NCBI GenBank assembly: GCA_009767595.1
Contig: VSDK01023736.1
Span: 54,769 to 118,768 of the forward strand
DNA length: 64,000 nt
Direction: 5' to 3'
DNA from: Symbiodinium kawagutii
Taxonomy: Eukaryota > Sar > Dinophyceae > Suessiales > Symbiodiniaceae
Shown: one piece after another, positions 32,801-41,198 of the stretch
Position numbering within the stretch: position 1 is the first letter of the stretch
How the letters are laid out: each line of letters begins with the position of its first letter
The notes under the pieces: model-generated
Databases searched by the model: none
Seen by the model: only the letters and a program-made list of their open reading frames with translations
What the model was told of the DNA's origin: nothing
Program-made: the position numbers and the translations under genes

Positions 32801-34380
32801 CTCACTGCTTTACACGTTACTTTTACTTCCTTGACCATTGTTGCTGGCATCACCGAAGTACAAGCAGGATTGATACCGGAGTACAAGCAGGATTGATGTT
32901 GGTGTGCCTGACTACTACTTCGTTTGACCCTCGAGCTATTTTCCCGACGCGCGGTCAACATCCTATATGAATGTTTTGATACATGATGTAAGATTCGCAT
33001 CAAAGGTACTAAGCTAGTTTAACACTTTGACATGAAAGGGTTTACTGATATACAGCAATAATATGCTGGCCTTGCGTTATGGCCTTGCGTTTTTACTAGC
33101 TAGAAGGCTCGGTCGGATTACCAAACGACCGGCCATAACACTCAGAATGTAGGGCTCCCACCCCGCCCCACCTAACCCCTGGGTGTTTTTGATCTGATGT
33201 GTTGGTTTGTCGATTTGTGTGAGTGGTTTGATGTGGTGATTTGTTGTGTGAGTGATTTGATGTTGGACTATTTTGAATCTCAGCGACATGGGAGTTTCGC
33301 GACTTCTTAACCGAACTTCCTTTGACAAATGGTCATTGATCATCATGAACCATTAGCAACCAAACGCGAATCGCCATCATGAATGAATAACCAATCATGG
33401 TTACACATCAGCAAACCAACACATTGACATGGTGGTTTCTCAAAATTGTGAAGCTGAAAAATGGATGGTTCACTACCAGAAATGTTTAATATTGGATGAT
33501 TTGGGGGCACTCCCTATGACTTGAGCAACCCAAGGAAACCCACACATGTTGATCGACATTGATCAACCATCAACAACCGTCAGTAGCCGCCATTGATGTT
33601 TGGTGACCGCTTGCCACGGTTCTCAGGCGCTTGCCTTTCATGCAGTTCCAGCCGAGCGCCTCTGTCAGACCATCCAGCTGCGCAACGTGTGTAATGCGCA
33701 AATGATCTATGTACAAAGTTATTGAATGTTATTGATGTATATTGTGTCTATATGTTACCAAGAAATGCATTTATAGGTCTATATATACATATATATAGAC
33801 CTATATATATACAGTACATATCATGATACATCATAATTAATTTATACATTTGTCCAGGTACTATCCATGTAAAAATACAGGAATAGACAGCAGTTTCATG
33901 TAGTACATGAGGAGACACCGGCCATTCGGGAACAGCACTTTGCACAGCTCTGGGTGGAAAATGTCTGGGGCTTCTCTTTTGACAAGCAGGCAACATGAAC
34001 CTTGATCAGTGTGTGCTCATATTCTTACATATACAAATATGTGCCTGTTTTTGTTCTCGATTCCCAAACAAGATTCATCACCATTCACCCGATGGTGCCG
34101 TTGATATCTATGATCCAATCACTGCAATCACTTTGCCATCCCACCTGTATGGTTGAGAAGGCAAACAAGCTTTGCTGAAAAGTCAGCGATGAAAAGATGC
34201 TTCCAGGTTGGATCACCAGCTGCAAAAACGCGCGTAGGGAGTGGCCATGTCTGGGGTGCTTCCAACCCCCATGATGCCATGTCGGCGTACCATGAGCAGG
34301 TGGCCCAACCTGCCAGGGCCCCGGCCTGAAACTCGTGCGATCTTGTGCTTGGTCTTGCCACCTCTTCCCAAAATGAAGGC
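17815..34380 (-). CDS. Multi-KH-domain RNA-binding protein gene with about 18 micro-exons (partial)
   Basis: Exons 5'-3': 34380-34326, 33659-33635, 32278-32245, 31168-31136, 30197-30162, 28673-28613, 28100-28066, 27495-27444, 25333-25253, 24597-24536, 22632-22545, 22007-21937, 21703-21626, 20970-20934, 20453-20400, 19770-19717, 18326-18282, 17923-17815. They total about 1.0 kb over 16.6 kb. Together they spell at least four KH-like modules: AFILGRGGKTKHKIARVSG; CVAFVTGR joined to AGGNFLRTCEE and EWGTLMFF, then LAIFGAPWGRAGAELKIM; ELSFALGKEGSTRRKL, then CILEYIGQVAYMAG and DYITWLKQQRVGPVYID; VKVPRELTGILKG, TTLRDIEHQTETFCFLEG and ERLLIFGASRGRRQ. All junctions are in phase except into 22632 (acceptor unclear) and 20400 to 19770, where a micro-exon is probably missing. 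Donors are GC, GT and GA. A tail rich in Gly/Tyr/Asn follows. The start exon was not found; a candidate lies at 35735-35830. RNA binding follows from the KH fold; targets are unknown. Confidence 0.8.
18016..18125. repeat. MITE family A, copy 2
   Basis: Ends TGGGTGTTTCTCAAGTCATA and GTAAGAAACCCTCA. The right arm is diverged. Intronic to the KH gene. Confidence 0.75.
19096..19208. repeat. MITE family A, copy 3
   Basis: TGGTGGTTTCTCAAAATGGG at left and CATTTTGAGAAACGCCCA at right. Forward internal orientation. Confidence 0.85.
19290..19412. repeat. MITE family A, copy 4
   Basis: Lies 80 bp from copy 3 in the opposite internal orientation (GGATGATTTGGGGGTATCCC on the right side). Confidence 0.85.
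20454..20933 (-). other. Intron of the KH gene bounded by an 11-bp direct repeat
   Basis: The plus-strand words TGCCTTTCAAG at 20451-20461 and 20931-20941 span the acceptor and the donor exactly. Donor TTGAAAG|GCAGGG, acceptor TTGAAAG|GCACAA. Confidence 0.7.
21184..21289. repeat. MITE family A, copy 5
   Basis: GGGTTTCTCAAGTCAGAGGG and CTATTTTGAGAAATC ends. Between KH exons 21626 and 20970. Confidence 0.8.
22640..22764. repeat. MITE family C, copy 1, abutting a KH exon
   Basis: Arms ATATGGCTATGGGTCAATAT and GACCCACAGCCATAT. The left edge lies about 8 bp from the coding start of the KH exon 22632-22545. Confidence 0.85.
25856..25962. repeat. MITE family A, copy 6
   Basis: GTGGTGGTCTCTTGAAATAG and ATGACTTGAGAAACACCCA ends. 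Reverse internal orientation. Confidence 0.8.
26041..26094. repeat. GT-rich microsatellite
   Basis: GTGTGTGCGTGTG followed by repeated ATTGTGTG units. Confidence 0.8.
27857..27978. repeat. MITE family C, copy 2
   Basis: ATGGCTGTGGGTCAGTTCAC at left and TAACTGCTTGACCCA at right, in reverse orientation to copy 1. Lies between KH exons 28066 and 27495. Confidence 0.8.
28165..28244. repeat. TTATGGTGG tandem repeat
   Basis: Six to seven units of 10-13 bp built on TTATGGTGGT. Just right of the KH exon 28100-28066. Confidence 0.85.
28262..28352. repeat. MITE family A, copy 7 (left arm lost)
   Basis: The right arm CCCCTATGACTTGAGAAACA and the internal GGATGGTTTGTTGCTATAAA are clear; the left arm is not recognisable. 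Confidence 0.6.
29762..30025. repeat. 66-bp minisatellite, four copies
   Basis: Units contain AAGAATCAACCATCAAC, ACAAGCATCAACATTACG and TATCAACCATCATTC. Lengths 66, 66, 65 and a diverged fourth. Intronic in the KH gene. Confidence 0.9.
31896..31996. repeat. MITE family A, copy 8
   Basis: GGGTGTTTCTCAAAATAAGG and CAATTTTGAGAAACCACT ends. Confidence 0.85.
32072..32180. repeat. MITE family A, copy 9
   Basis: Well preserved, reverse internal orientation. It ends 65 bp from the 25-40 nt KH exon at 32245-32278. Confidence 0.9.
32653..32764. repeat. MITE family A, copy 10
   Basis: TGGTGGTTTCTCATATTTAG and CATTTTAAGAACCCTCCA ends. Confidence 0.8.
33430..33533. repeat. MITE family A, copy 11
   Basis: ATGGTGGTTTCTCAAAATTG and CCTATGACTTGAGCAACC ends. 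About 100 bp from the KH micro-exon at 33635. Confidence 0.8.
33772..33805. repeat. Perfect 16-bp AT-rich palindrome
   Basis: TATAGGTCTATATATA and its exact complement flank a 2-base CA spacer. Confidence 0.85.
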
Positions 34381-34433
34381 CTGGGCAGCACACGAATTGA
34401 CACTTCCCATGACAAATCGAGGGCCCGAAACGG
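34381..34433 (-). other. Possible frame-shifted 5' part of the first KH exon
   Basis: After an AG acceptor (CACTTGCAG|CCG) the minus strand reads PFRALDLSWEVSIRVLP, which resembles the strand leading into a KH GXXG helix. It then runs into AFILGRGG in a different frame. Either the exon really starts at 34380 or an indel broke it. Confidence 0.35.
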
Positions 34434-35507
34434 CTGCAAGTGACCCTTCTTTGAGTGGTTTTTCTTCAAACTTATGCTAATGGGGTTCGTTTCAATGGCA
34501 ATGGGGTTCAATGGCAAATGCTTTCAATGCTAATGGGGTTCAACTTCTTTAAGTGCTAGCTAATGGGGTTCTCACTTCAAGAAGTCAGAGTGGTTGCATG
34601 TGGCATGGATTTGATCGTGAGGCGAACAATGATCGGTGGCTGCAGTATTATGGAAGTGATGACTGAGCCGACCCCTTGTTTCAGTGAGCTTTAACTTATC
34701 TTATAGTTACATGAGGGCTGAGGGGTGTTAGAAAATTTGAAAAATATCGATTTGCATACCTTCAACATTGCCATGTTTTATGTCCAATCGTTTCGACAGT
34801 CAGAGCAAAACAAAAAAATATTGCGGTGCACAAAAGGCTGTGTGGCAACTCTCTGTCATCAGACTCCGTGTTCTTCGGTTGCCCCTGCATTCTCCACGTA
34901 TCCGTGGATCAGGAATGAGCGAGCGTCTAAACAACGAAGCTTTCATATTGGTTTGTTGTTGTCGGTTTCTATTTTCGCTTTGTCGTGTTTTCTTGCAGGA
35001 CATCACATGATAGAGAATCTAAATAACTGATATAAGGTGCACACTGGGGTCTCTTGTTGATTTTATTCCTTGTCATGTTGCAAGGCAAAACCGACATGTG
35101 GTCCAAATTGAGGCAACCAACAGTAGATTCCTTGCTATATTAGCTAGGATTTGCTAGGTATATATTGGTGTTTTACTTCCTCAAATTGAGGATGGAATCA
35201 GACTTCTTTGACCAGTTGATTGAAGTCTGCCGAAGGCCAATCGACTGATTTCCATAGCTTCCTGCGGCTGTTCCCAACAAATGAGCAGCACGTTCAGCTT
35301 CAGCAAGAAGGGGTCTTTGGTAGTGCATGCTGTCAATATCATGGACATCGATCTCTGTATGCATGAAACTTTTTCTCTCTTATCTACCCACTGTCCACAT
35401 AGCTATACTGATTTACCAACATATTAACATATTCTATCTATCTGTCTACCTGCCTACCACCCCATCGCCTCATTTACCACCAATGGATCAACCTGGCCAT
35501 CTATCTA

Positions 35508-35610
35508 TCTGCCTGTCTGTCTGTCCGTCCTTCCGTCTATCTATCTATCTATCTATATCTATCTATCCATCTATCTATCTATCCATCTATCGATCTACCC
35601 ATCTATCTAC
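35508..35610. repeat. (ATCT)n-type microsatellite
   Basis: Tracts of CTAT, CTGT and CCAT tetranucleotides. Confidence 0.9.
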
Positions 35611-35734
35611 AGTATATCGATATCTATTTGCACACCTGCGAGTTACATATCTGGATTCTGGGTCATCACTTCATCCTGATCTTACACATTCTGCCTACAA
35701 ATTAGTGGTCCACAGAAGTTGACCTTCGCTTTCG

Positions 35735-35830
35735 GTCAAGGGGCGGTATCCGCATCATCAAATTGCAGGCGAATGCGGTGCTGCTCACCTTTCTTTGCAT
35801 CCGCCTCAGCTGGTGATGATACCATGCTGC
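35735..35830 (-). CDS. Candidate exon upstream of the KH gene
   Basis: The minus strand reads ADAKKGEQHRIRLQFDDADT after an AG acceptor (CCAGCTGAG|GCG). It is a plausible 5' exon of the KH gene. The donor is not certain and no family match is claimed. Confidence 0.35.
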
Positions 35831-35863
35831 AGCACGTCCTTCTGTTTGCATCCGAGGCAAAAT

Positions 35864-35970
35864 CGTGGTTTCTCAAGAATTGGGTACCTGAAAGAAGGTA
35901 CTGTAAATGGTTCATATCATGTGATCATAGTGGATGATTTGGGGGTACCCCTATTTTGAGAAACCCTCAA
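35864..35970. repeat. MITE family A, copy 12
   Basis: Lies about 35 bp from the candidate exon. The right arm CCCCTATTTTGAGAAACC is intact. Confidence 0.85.
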
Positions 35971-36150
35971 ATGCCAATCACCAATCGTATGCCTCTTGGA
36001 GATTGAGAGTGGTGACTGATACTATAAACTAACCCCAACCATTTCAGAAATCATCCCCCGCAAGAAGCTCCATAGATGAAACAAATGAGGATGTGCACGG
36101 TTCTAAAGCCCAAAAAAAACCAAACTGACCAATCAAAATGAACGAAACAA

Positions 36151-36253
36151 ATGGTGGTTTCTCAATATAGGGCTACCCCCAAATCATCCAATATTAAGCA
36201 TTTCTAGTAGTAAACTATCCATTTGTGTGGCTCCCTATGTTAAGAAACTACCA
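36151..36253. repeat. MITE family A, copy 13
   Basis: ATGGTGGTTTCTCAATATAG and CCCTATGTTAAGAAACTACC ends. Confidence 0.85.
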
Positions 36254-36386
36254 AGGCAAAATGCTGCATGTTGACCCCCGATGAGCCGCAGCTGCAGCTC
36301 GTGGCCTTCCGACTACGGCCAACTGGGATGGCATCCTGCAGCAGGATCGGACGTCTGTGCTGTCGGCTGGACAATTTGTCAATGGA

Positions 36387-36503
36387 TTACCCTCTGGTAA
36401 ACTAACATGGCAGGCTGGAAAATCCACCAGTTCAATGGATGTTTTCCCAGGGTTTTCCATGGTTGATTTTCCAGCCAGCCATGTTAGTTTACCAGAGGGT
36501 AAC
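36387..36503. repeat. Foldback element with 43-bp arms
   Basis: The left arm (36387-36430) and right arm (36459-36503) share TACCCTCTGGTAAACTAACA and its complement, with about three mismatches over 43 bp and a loop near 28 bp. It begins about 130 bp past the stop of the RCC1 gene. Confidence 0.9.
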
Positions 36504-36630
36504 GTTGCCCTACAACGAAAAGTGATGAAAACATATATACTTTGCATTGTTCTAGCTGGAAACTGGCGCGCAAATTACCGTGCAATAAACAAACATCTGC
36601 AAGCAAACCTTCACAGCACCGCCTTTTTTT

Positions 36631-38079
36631 CTAGAAAGTTGCCATCTGATCTTGGACTTGAGAGCTGTCACCACCACAATGTGGAGCGCCCCAGGTAACA
36701 ACCGACTGGTCTGCAAGGATGGCAGCAAAGGCCAAGTTTGTGGCTTGAATCTGCTGGACACCACGGAGCTGTTCTTGGACTTCGGAGCTGTCGCCGCCAA
36801 TGGAAGCACCCCATGTCACAACTGTCCCGTCTGCGAGTATGGCAGAAAATGCCTTGCACGTCGATTGAATCTGATGCACATCCCGAAGCAAATGGGAGAC
36901 ACCAGAGCTGTCACCACCACTTGCTCTGTCGCCCCATGTAACAACTGACCCATCTGCACGGATTGCGGCAAAAGCACCATCTGTGGCCTGAATTTGCTGC
37001 ACACTCAACAGCTGATCATGAACAGTGGAGCAGTCCCCACCGTAGTTTGAGTTTCCCCAAGTCACAACGGATCCGTCTGCAAGGAGAGCAGCAAATGCAT
37101 ATGAGGTCCTCTGAATCCGCTGCACATTCTGGAGCTGGACTTGAGAGCAATCACCGCCATAATCTGGATCGCCCCAGGCAACAACGGACCCGTCTTCAAT
37201 GATGGCAGCAAACGCACTGCCCGTCGCCTGAATCTGCTTCACACAGTGGAGCTTGTCTTGGACTTGAGAGCTGTCGCCACCATTTTCTGGATCCCCCCAT
37301 GCAACAACTGATCCATCTGCGAGGACCGCAGCAAATGCACCATCTGTGGCCTGAATCTGTTGCACATTTTGGAGCTGATGGCGAACTTGAGAGCTGTCAC
37401 CGCCAGAATCTTCCTCTCCCCAACTAACAACTGACCCATCTGTAAGGATGGCGGCAAATGCGAAGGATGTGGCCTGAATGCGCTGCACGTTCCTGAGATC
37501 ATCTTGGACTTGGGAGCTGTCACCACCATACTGTGGATCACCCCAAGCAAGGACTGACCCGTCTGCGAGGATGGCAGCGAATGCTTGCTTGGTGGCCTGA
37601 ATCTGCTGCACATCCCGGAGCTGATCTCGGACTTCGGAGCTGTCACCACCGTGAGCTGCATTGCCCCAAGTAATGACTGATCCGTCGGCAAGAATGGCGG
37701 CAAATGCATTGCGAGTGGCCTGAATTTGCTGGACACCTCGCAGCTGATCCTGCACTTGGGAGCTCTCACCTCCATCTCCTGGATGACCCCATGTGATGAC
37801 TCCGTCTCCTCCATGGCACCACAATGCAAAGGCAACCTCTGTTGCTGATATGTTCGCTTGTAAGGAAACTGCGGTGACATGATCTCCATCTTCAATCCCT
37901 GCAGCTTCCAGCGTCTCCTCAGTACCAGACAAAGCACGTCCATCTGCAGCGATAAGTTTCAAGCATCTTTGTCCTAAAACTTGCTTGGCCTGCATTTTCA
38001 AGTCCTTTGCAGTAGAGGACTGTGCGAGTGAAAGTGTTTCACTTCGACCACTGGGTACAGTAAGATGGACACGAATCAT
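36631..38079 (-). CDS. Ubiquitin-like plus RCC1-repeat protein (482 aa, intronless)
   Basis: A single open frame from ATG at 38079. Residues 1-72 are ubiquitin-like: MIRVHLTVPSGRSETLSLA, then KDLKMQAKQVLG, LKLIAADGRALSG, and DGDHVTAV, the order of a beta-grasp fold but without a C-terminal Gly-Gly. From about residue 93 to the end run about ten RCC1-type blades of 39-41 aa with the consensus VVTWG....GGDSSxVQ, LRxVQQIQAT, AFAAILADGSV. Such Ubl-RCC1 proteins are often labelled HERC-like in dinoflagellates, but no HECT domain is present, so ligase activity should not be assumed; a seven-bladed propeller for protein contacts is likely. The frame stops inside a repeat (VQDQMATF). Repeats are very alike in DNA (period 123 bp), which also opens a false 234-codon frame on the same strand. 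Confidence 0.85.
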   Translation of the reverse strand: MIRVHLTVPSGRSETLSLAQSSTAKDLKMQAKQVLGQRCLKLIAADGRALSGTEETLEAAGIEDGDHVTAVSLQANISATEVAFALWCHGGDGVITWGHPGDGGESSQVQDQLRGVQQIQATRNAFAAILADGSVITWGNAAHGGDSSEVRDQLRDVQQIQATKQAFAAILADGSVLAWGDPQYGGDSSQVQDDLRNVQRIQATSFAFAAILTDGSVVSWGEEDSGGDSSQVRHQLQNVQQIQATDGAFAAVLADGSVVAWGDPENGGDSSQVQDKLHCVKQIQATGSAFAAIIEDGSVVAWGDPDYGGDCSQVQLQNVQRIQRTSYAFAALLADGSVVTWGNSNYGGDCSTVHDQLLSVQQIQATDGAFAAIRADGSVVTWGDRASGGDSSGVSHLLRDVHQIQSTCKAFSAILADGTVVTWGASIGGDSSEVQEQLRGVQQIQATNLAFAAILADQSVVTWGAPHCGGDSSQVQDQMATF

Positions 38080-38865
38080 TTTCTACAACGGAAATTGAAC
38101 TCAACACCGAGTCTTGGGCGTCAGCGTGGACTGATTTGGACCAAAGCGACCATGGACACACCAAAAATGTTCCAAGTTCACCTTTCCTGCTTAATTACTC
38201 ATGCTATTTGGCAGTTTGCTTATTTCAAAAAACTACTTTTACTTCGCGAGATCGAACATGTGATGAAATTATTTTAGCAAATGTTCTGACATGTACATAA
38301 AAAACTGAGCCGATGATCATATCTCCATCATTACACAGAGTGGTGAATACTCAGTACTTCCGGAAGGAGCTCCAGTAGCCACGCAGGTGCAACCGAGACT
38401 TGGATTTTGCCCGAGGAGTGACTAAAGCAATTTGGGAGATATGGGGTACCTTGGCACCACTGGGTACCCGTGGGTACCCATGTAGACCCATCCCATAATA
38501 TGGACCATACCGGACCATACCCAAATCCAAATCATCCCTCTTGAGGGATGTTGAGGGGGCATTGCCGATGATTTGAATCCATGGCAAACAGCGTTTGTTA
38601 CATCAGGCTGCCGAATCTGCATCATCCCTTCCATGTAACGCAAGGTCTAATGAAACTTGCCCCCGGCTGTCAATGGCAACCAGCGTTAAGCGAGCTGCTA
38701 TCACTTCTTGTTCTGTATTAACATTGACCCGTTGGTTGAAAAAAACTGGTAAGCAACTGATTCTCAACATTTCATATATCCAGCCTATATCAAACAATAT
38801 CAAGCCATCAATCAGGGATAGTGTAATGACAGTTTGCTGATAATAGTAATTCTTGTTACTGACAC

Positions 38866-39060
38866 TGGTTGGCGGTTTCAACTCCTATGAAAATATTAGT
38901 CCACCAATCAACCTTTTGTCAAAAAATGTTTACAGCCAGCAATCATCGATATCCATGCGTTGTTGATTGGTCGCGGCTGGCTGTTTGTCTCCTTGTTTGC
39001 ACCCACAAAAAAATCCTATGTTTGCCGGCGATATCCCATCATGCTGGCTTCAAACCGCCG
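38866..39060. repeat. Inverted-repeat element, family B, copy 3 (diverged)
   Basis: Left arm TGGTTGGCGGTTTCAACTCC and a likely right arm TGGCTTCAAACCGCC; the centre is longer than in the other copies. Confidence 0.4.
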
Positions 39061-39344
39061 GCCTCTTGCCAGTTGCTGCATCCACAGAAATGGTCCCAGG
39101 CTGTCGCAGGCTTTAAAAAGGATAACTCCAGGCTTCCCCGAAAAGGTTGAATAGCTATCATATCTTTCATCGATGTATGCCACTATATAGTTATTGAATG
39201 TTATTTGATTAGCTATGATTAACTCATTTAGTAATGATTGTTGCTATACCATAGATACTCTGGTAATCTGTTGTATAAAGTTGGTATACCATCGTTTCTG
39301 ATGGTTGGATATTGTCGGATAATCTTTATTTACTCATTTATAGG

Positions 39345-39476
39345 CTACAGGTGTGGGGGTCAAAGCCCTGTACCCCTGCTTCCCCCATCATTAACCATTG
39401 TTTTCCCTATATTTTGTTGCTTATTTAACTTATTATCACCTGATATTGTTTGGTTGATGTTGACCCACAGCCTTAT
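39345..39476. repeat. MITE family C, copy 3
   Basis: TGTGGGGGTCAAAGCCCTGT at left and GTTGATGTTGACCCACAGCC at right. Confidence 0.8.
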
Positions 39477-39989
39477 GATTGTTGTTAATGTTGGTTTCTG
39501 ATTAGTGTAACCCCCCCTAGTTAGTAGTGAAAATAGGCATGAAACCAACAGTAGTAGATACAAGTCTCAGAAACCAACAGGTCCCACCATATTATCAACC
39601 ATTCACCAGCTATTAGTTGGTATATTCCCATATATTCCCTAGTATTACACCACGCCTGAAATCAACGTCCGAAACGGGCCACAGCACCGTCACCGCCGGT
39701 CCTCATCCTCCTGTGCTTGGCCAACTTTCACCCAACGAGCGCCTCGAGGCTCCTCCCACCTGCGGCACCGGGCGCCGGTGATGCCCGACCGTAGGGCGAA
39801 CCCACCCATGTCAGATCCTTCACAAAATCTCAGGGAAGACACCTCACTCATTAAGATATATGACATGGGAAGATGACAGGATATGACATACCTCACTAGG
39901 TTGGTTGATGGGAAAATCTAGAACCGATTTTCCCATCGAAAACCCTTGCGTAAACAGCCAATTGCAGGGGTGTCCAGTAGCAACGTCAT

Positions 39990-40113
39990 TTGGCTGTAGG
40001 CTGTGGGTCAAAACCCCGTACCCCTGCTTCCCCATCATTAACCATTCTTTTCCGTATAGTTTGTTGGTTATTAACCCCCATTAGTTGGTTGGTTAATATT
40101 GACCCATAGCCAT
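39990..40113. repeat. MITE family C, copy 4
   Basis: Both arms intact: GGCTGTGGGTCAAAACCCCG and TTAATATTGACCCATAGCCA. Shares the inner CCCCTGCTTCCCCATCATTA with copy 3. Confidence 0.85.
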
Positions 40114-40252
40114 TTCTGGGAACATCGGCAGCAACCAACGGACAACTGGTCGCTGAGAGGCCTCTCAGCTTCCCATTGGCCTCGGGACAAGGCAGGGGAC
40201 CGACTGGACACGGACTCCTTGGGTCAGGGGCAGCTTCATGATGTGTGAAGCA

Positions 40253-40337
40253 AGTTGGTAATCTGAAGTTGGTAATCTGAAGTTGGCAATCTGAAGTTGG
40301 CAACATTCGCTTCTCAAGTTGGTAATCTGAAGCAAAA
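40253..40337. repeat. 14-bp minisatellite
   Basis: Four units of AAGTTGGTAATCTG or AAGTTGGCAATCTG, then a spacer and one more unit. Confidence 0.9.
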
Positions 40338-41198
40338 GCAAGTGAAGCCTTGTACGTTGTGTTTTTGGGCTGCTTGACAGGGAGTCTATAGCTGCAAGCC
40401 ATTCTGAAAGCGTACTATCAACATCTATCAACCCTGATTGCACCAGGGCAAAAGTTCCATACACACTCGGCTATTTGTATACATGCGGCTGGCCCATCCG
40501 AATGTCAGGCCATGGGCATTGGGGTACCTGATTTCTTCATAGCTGGAGAGATGTGAAGTGGTACAGAAGCTCCGTCCAAGAGCACGGCACGCAAGAGAAG
40601 GGCATTCATCGAACACCGGATAAGTATGGATCCAAAGCTTGAGAAAAACCTTGTGCAATCTTTTCCAATTCGATCAAGTACATCTCTATTTGAAATTCGA
40701 CATGACCCATATTGGTTCGACTTGAAAAAGCTTGCTGTTCGGACCTGGTAGTGGCCTCGTTGCTTGGTTTTAACCTCCCCGTTTTCACAACCCATCGTCC
40801 CTAGGCACAGCACCACGCTCCGACCGGCGGCGCCCCATCACGGCACTGGTCGCACTCAGGCGGACATGGGGAGCTGGGCAAAGTCGTTGAAATTGATCCG
40901 TTCATGGACTCATGTAGACTCATAGATCATCATTGATCAATACAAGGTGCTACTTTTTTTCCTGTTCAACTGGCACCTTGATCTATCTTTTACAAACATA
41001 AGATCACGCGCATATGATTCGTTTCAAAACGTGACACGCTTCCGCAAAGTGGTAGAGTTCGTACTTTATAAATCCACTAAATTCATTTGAATTCACTTGA
41101 TCAAATCCTCTCAGAACACTCAATTCAACAACATGTTGGGTCCATGGTGTACAGGGCTCTCCTTCGTTGGGCCCTGTGTTGTCATCTCTTTGTGAAGC

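Larger units (their letters stand above)
38080..41198. other. Gene-poor region right of the RCC1 gene
   Basis: Two minus-strand stretches look exon-like: 38420-38345 (ending RLHLRGYWSSFRKY and a stop, a possible C-terminal exon of an upstream gene) and 38760-38610 (VIAARLTLVAIDSRGQVSLD). Another GC-rich patch at 39700-39830 has no clear frame. Otherwise repeats only. Confidence 0.3.

Noticed and set aside
37239-37943. 234-codon minus-strand frame overlapping the RCC1 gene
   Set aside because: Shadow frame kept open by the 123-bp repeats; the RCC1 frame has clear domain patterns.
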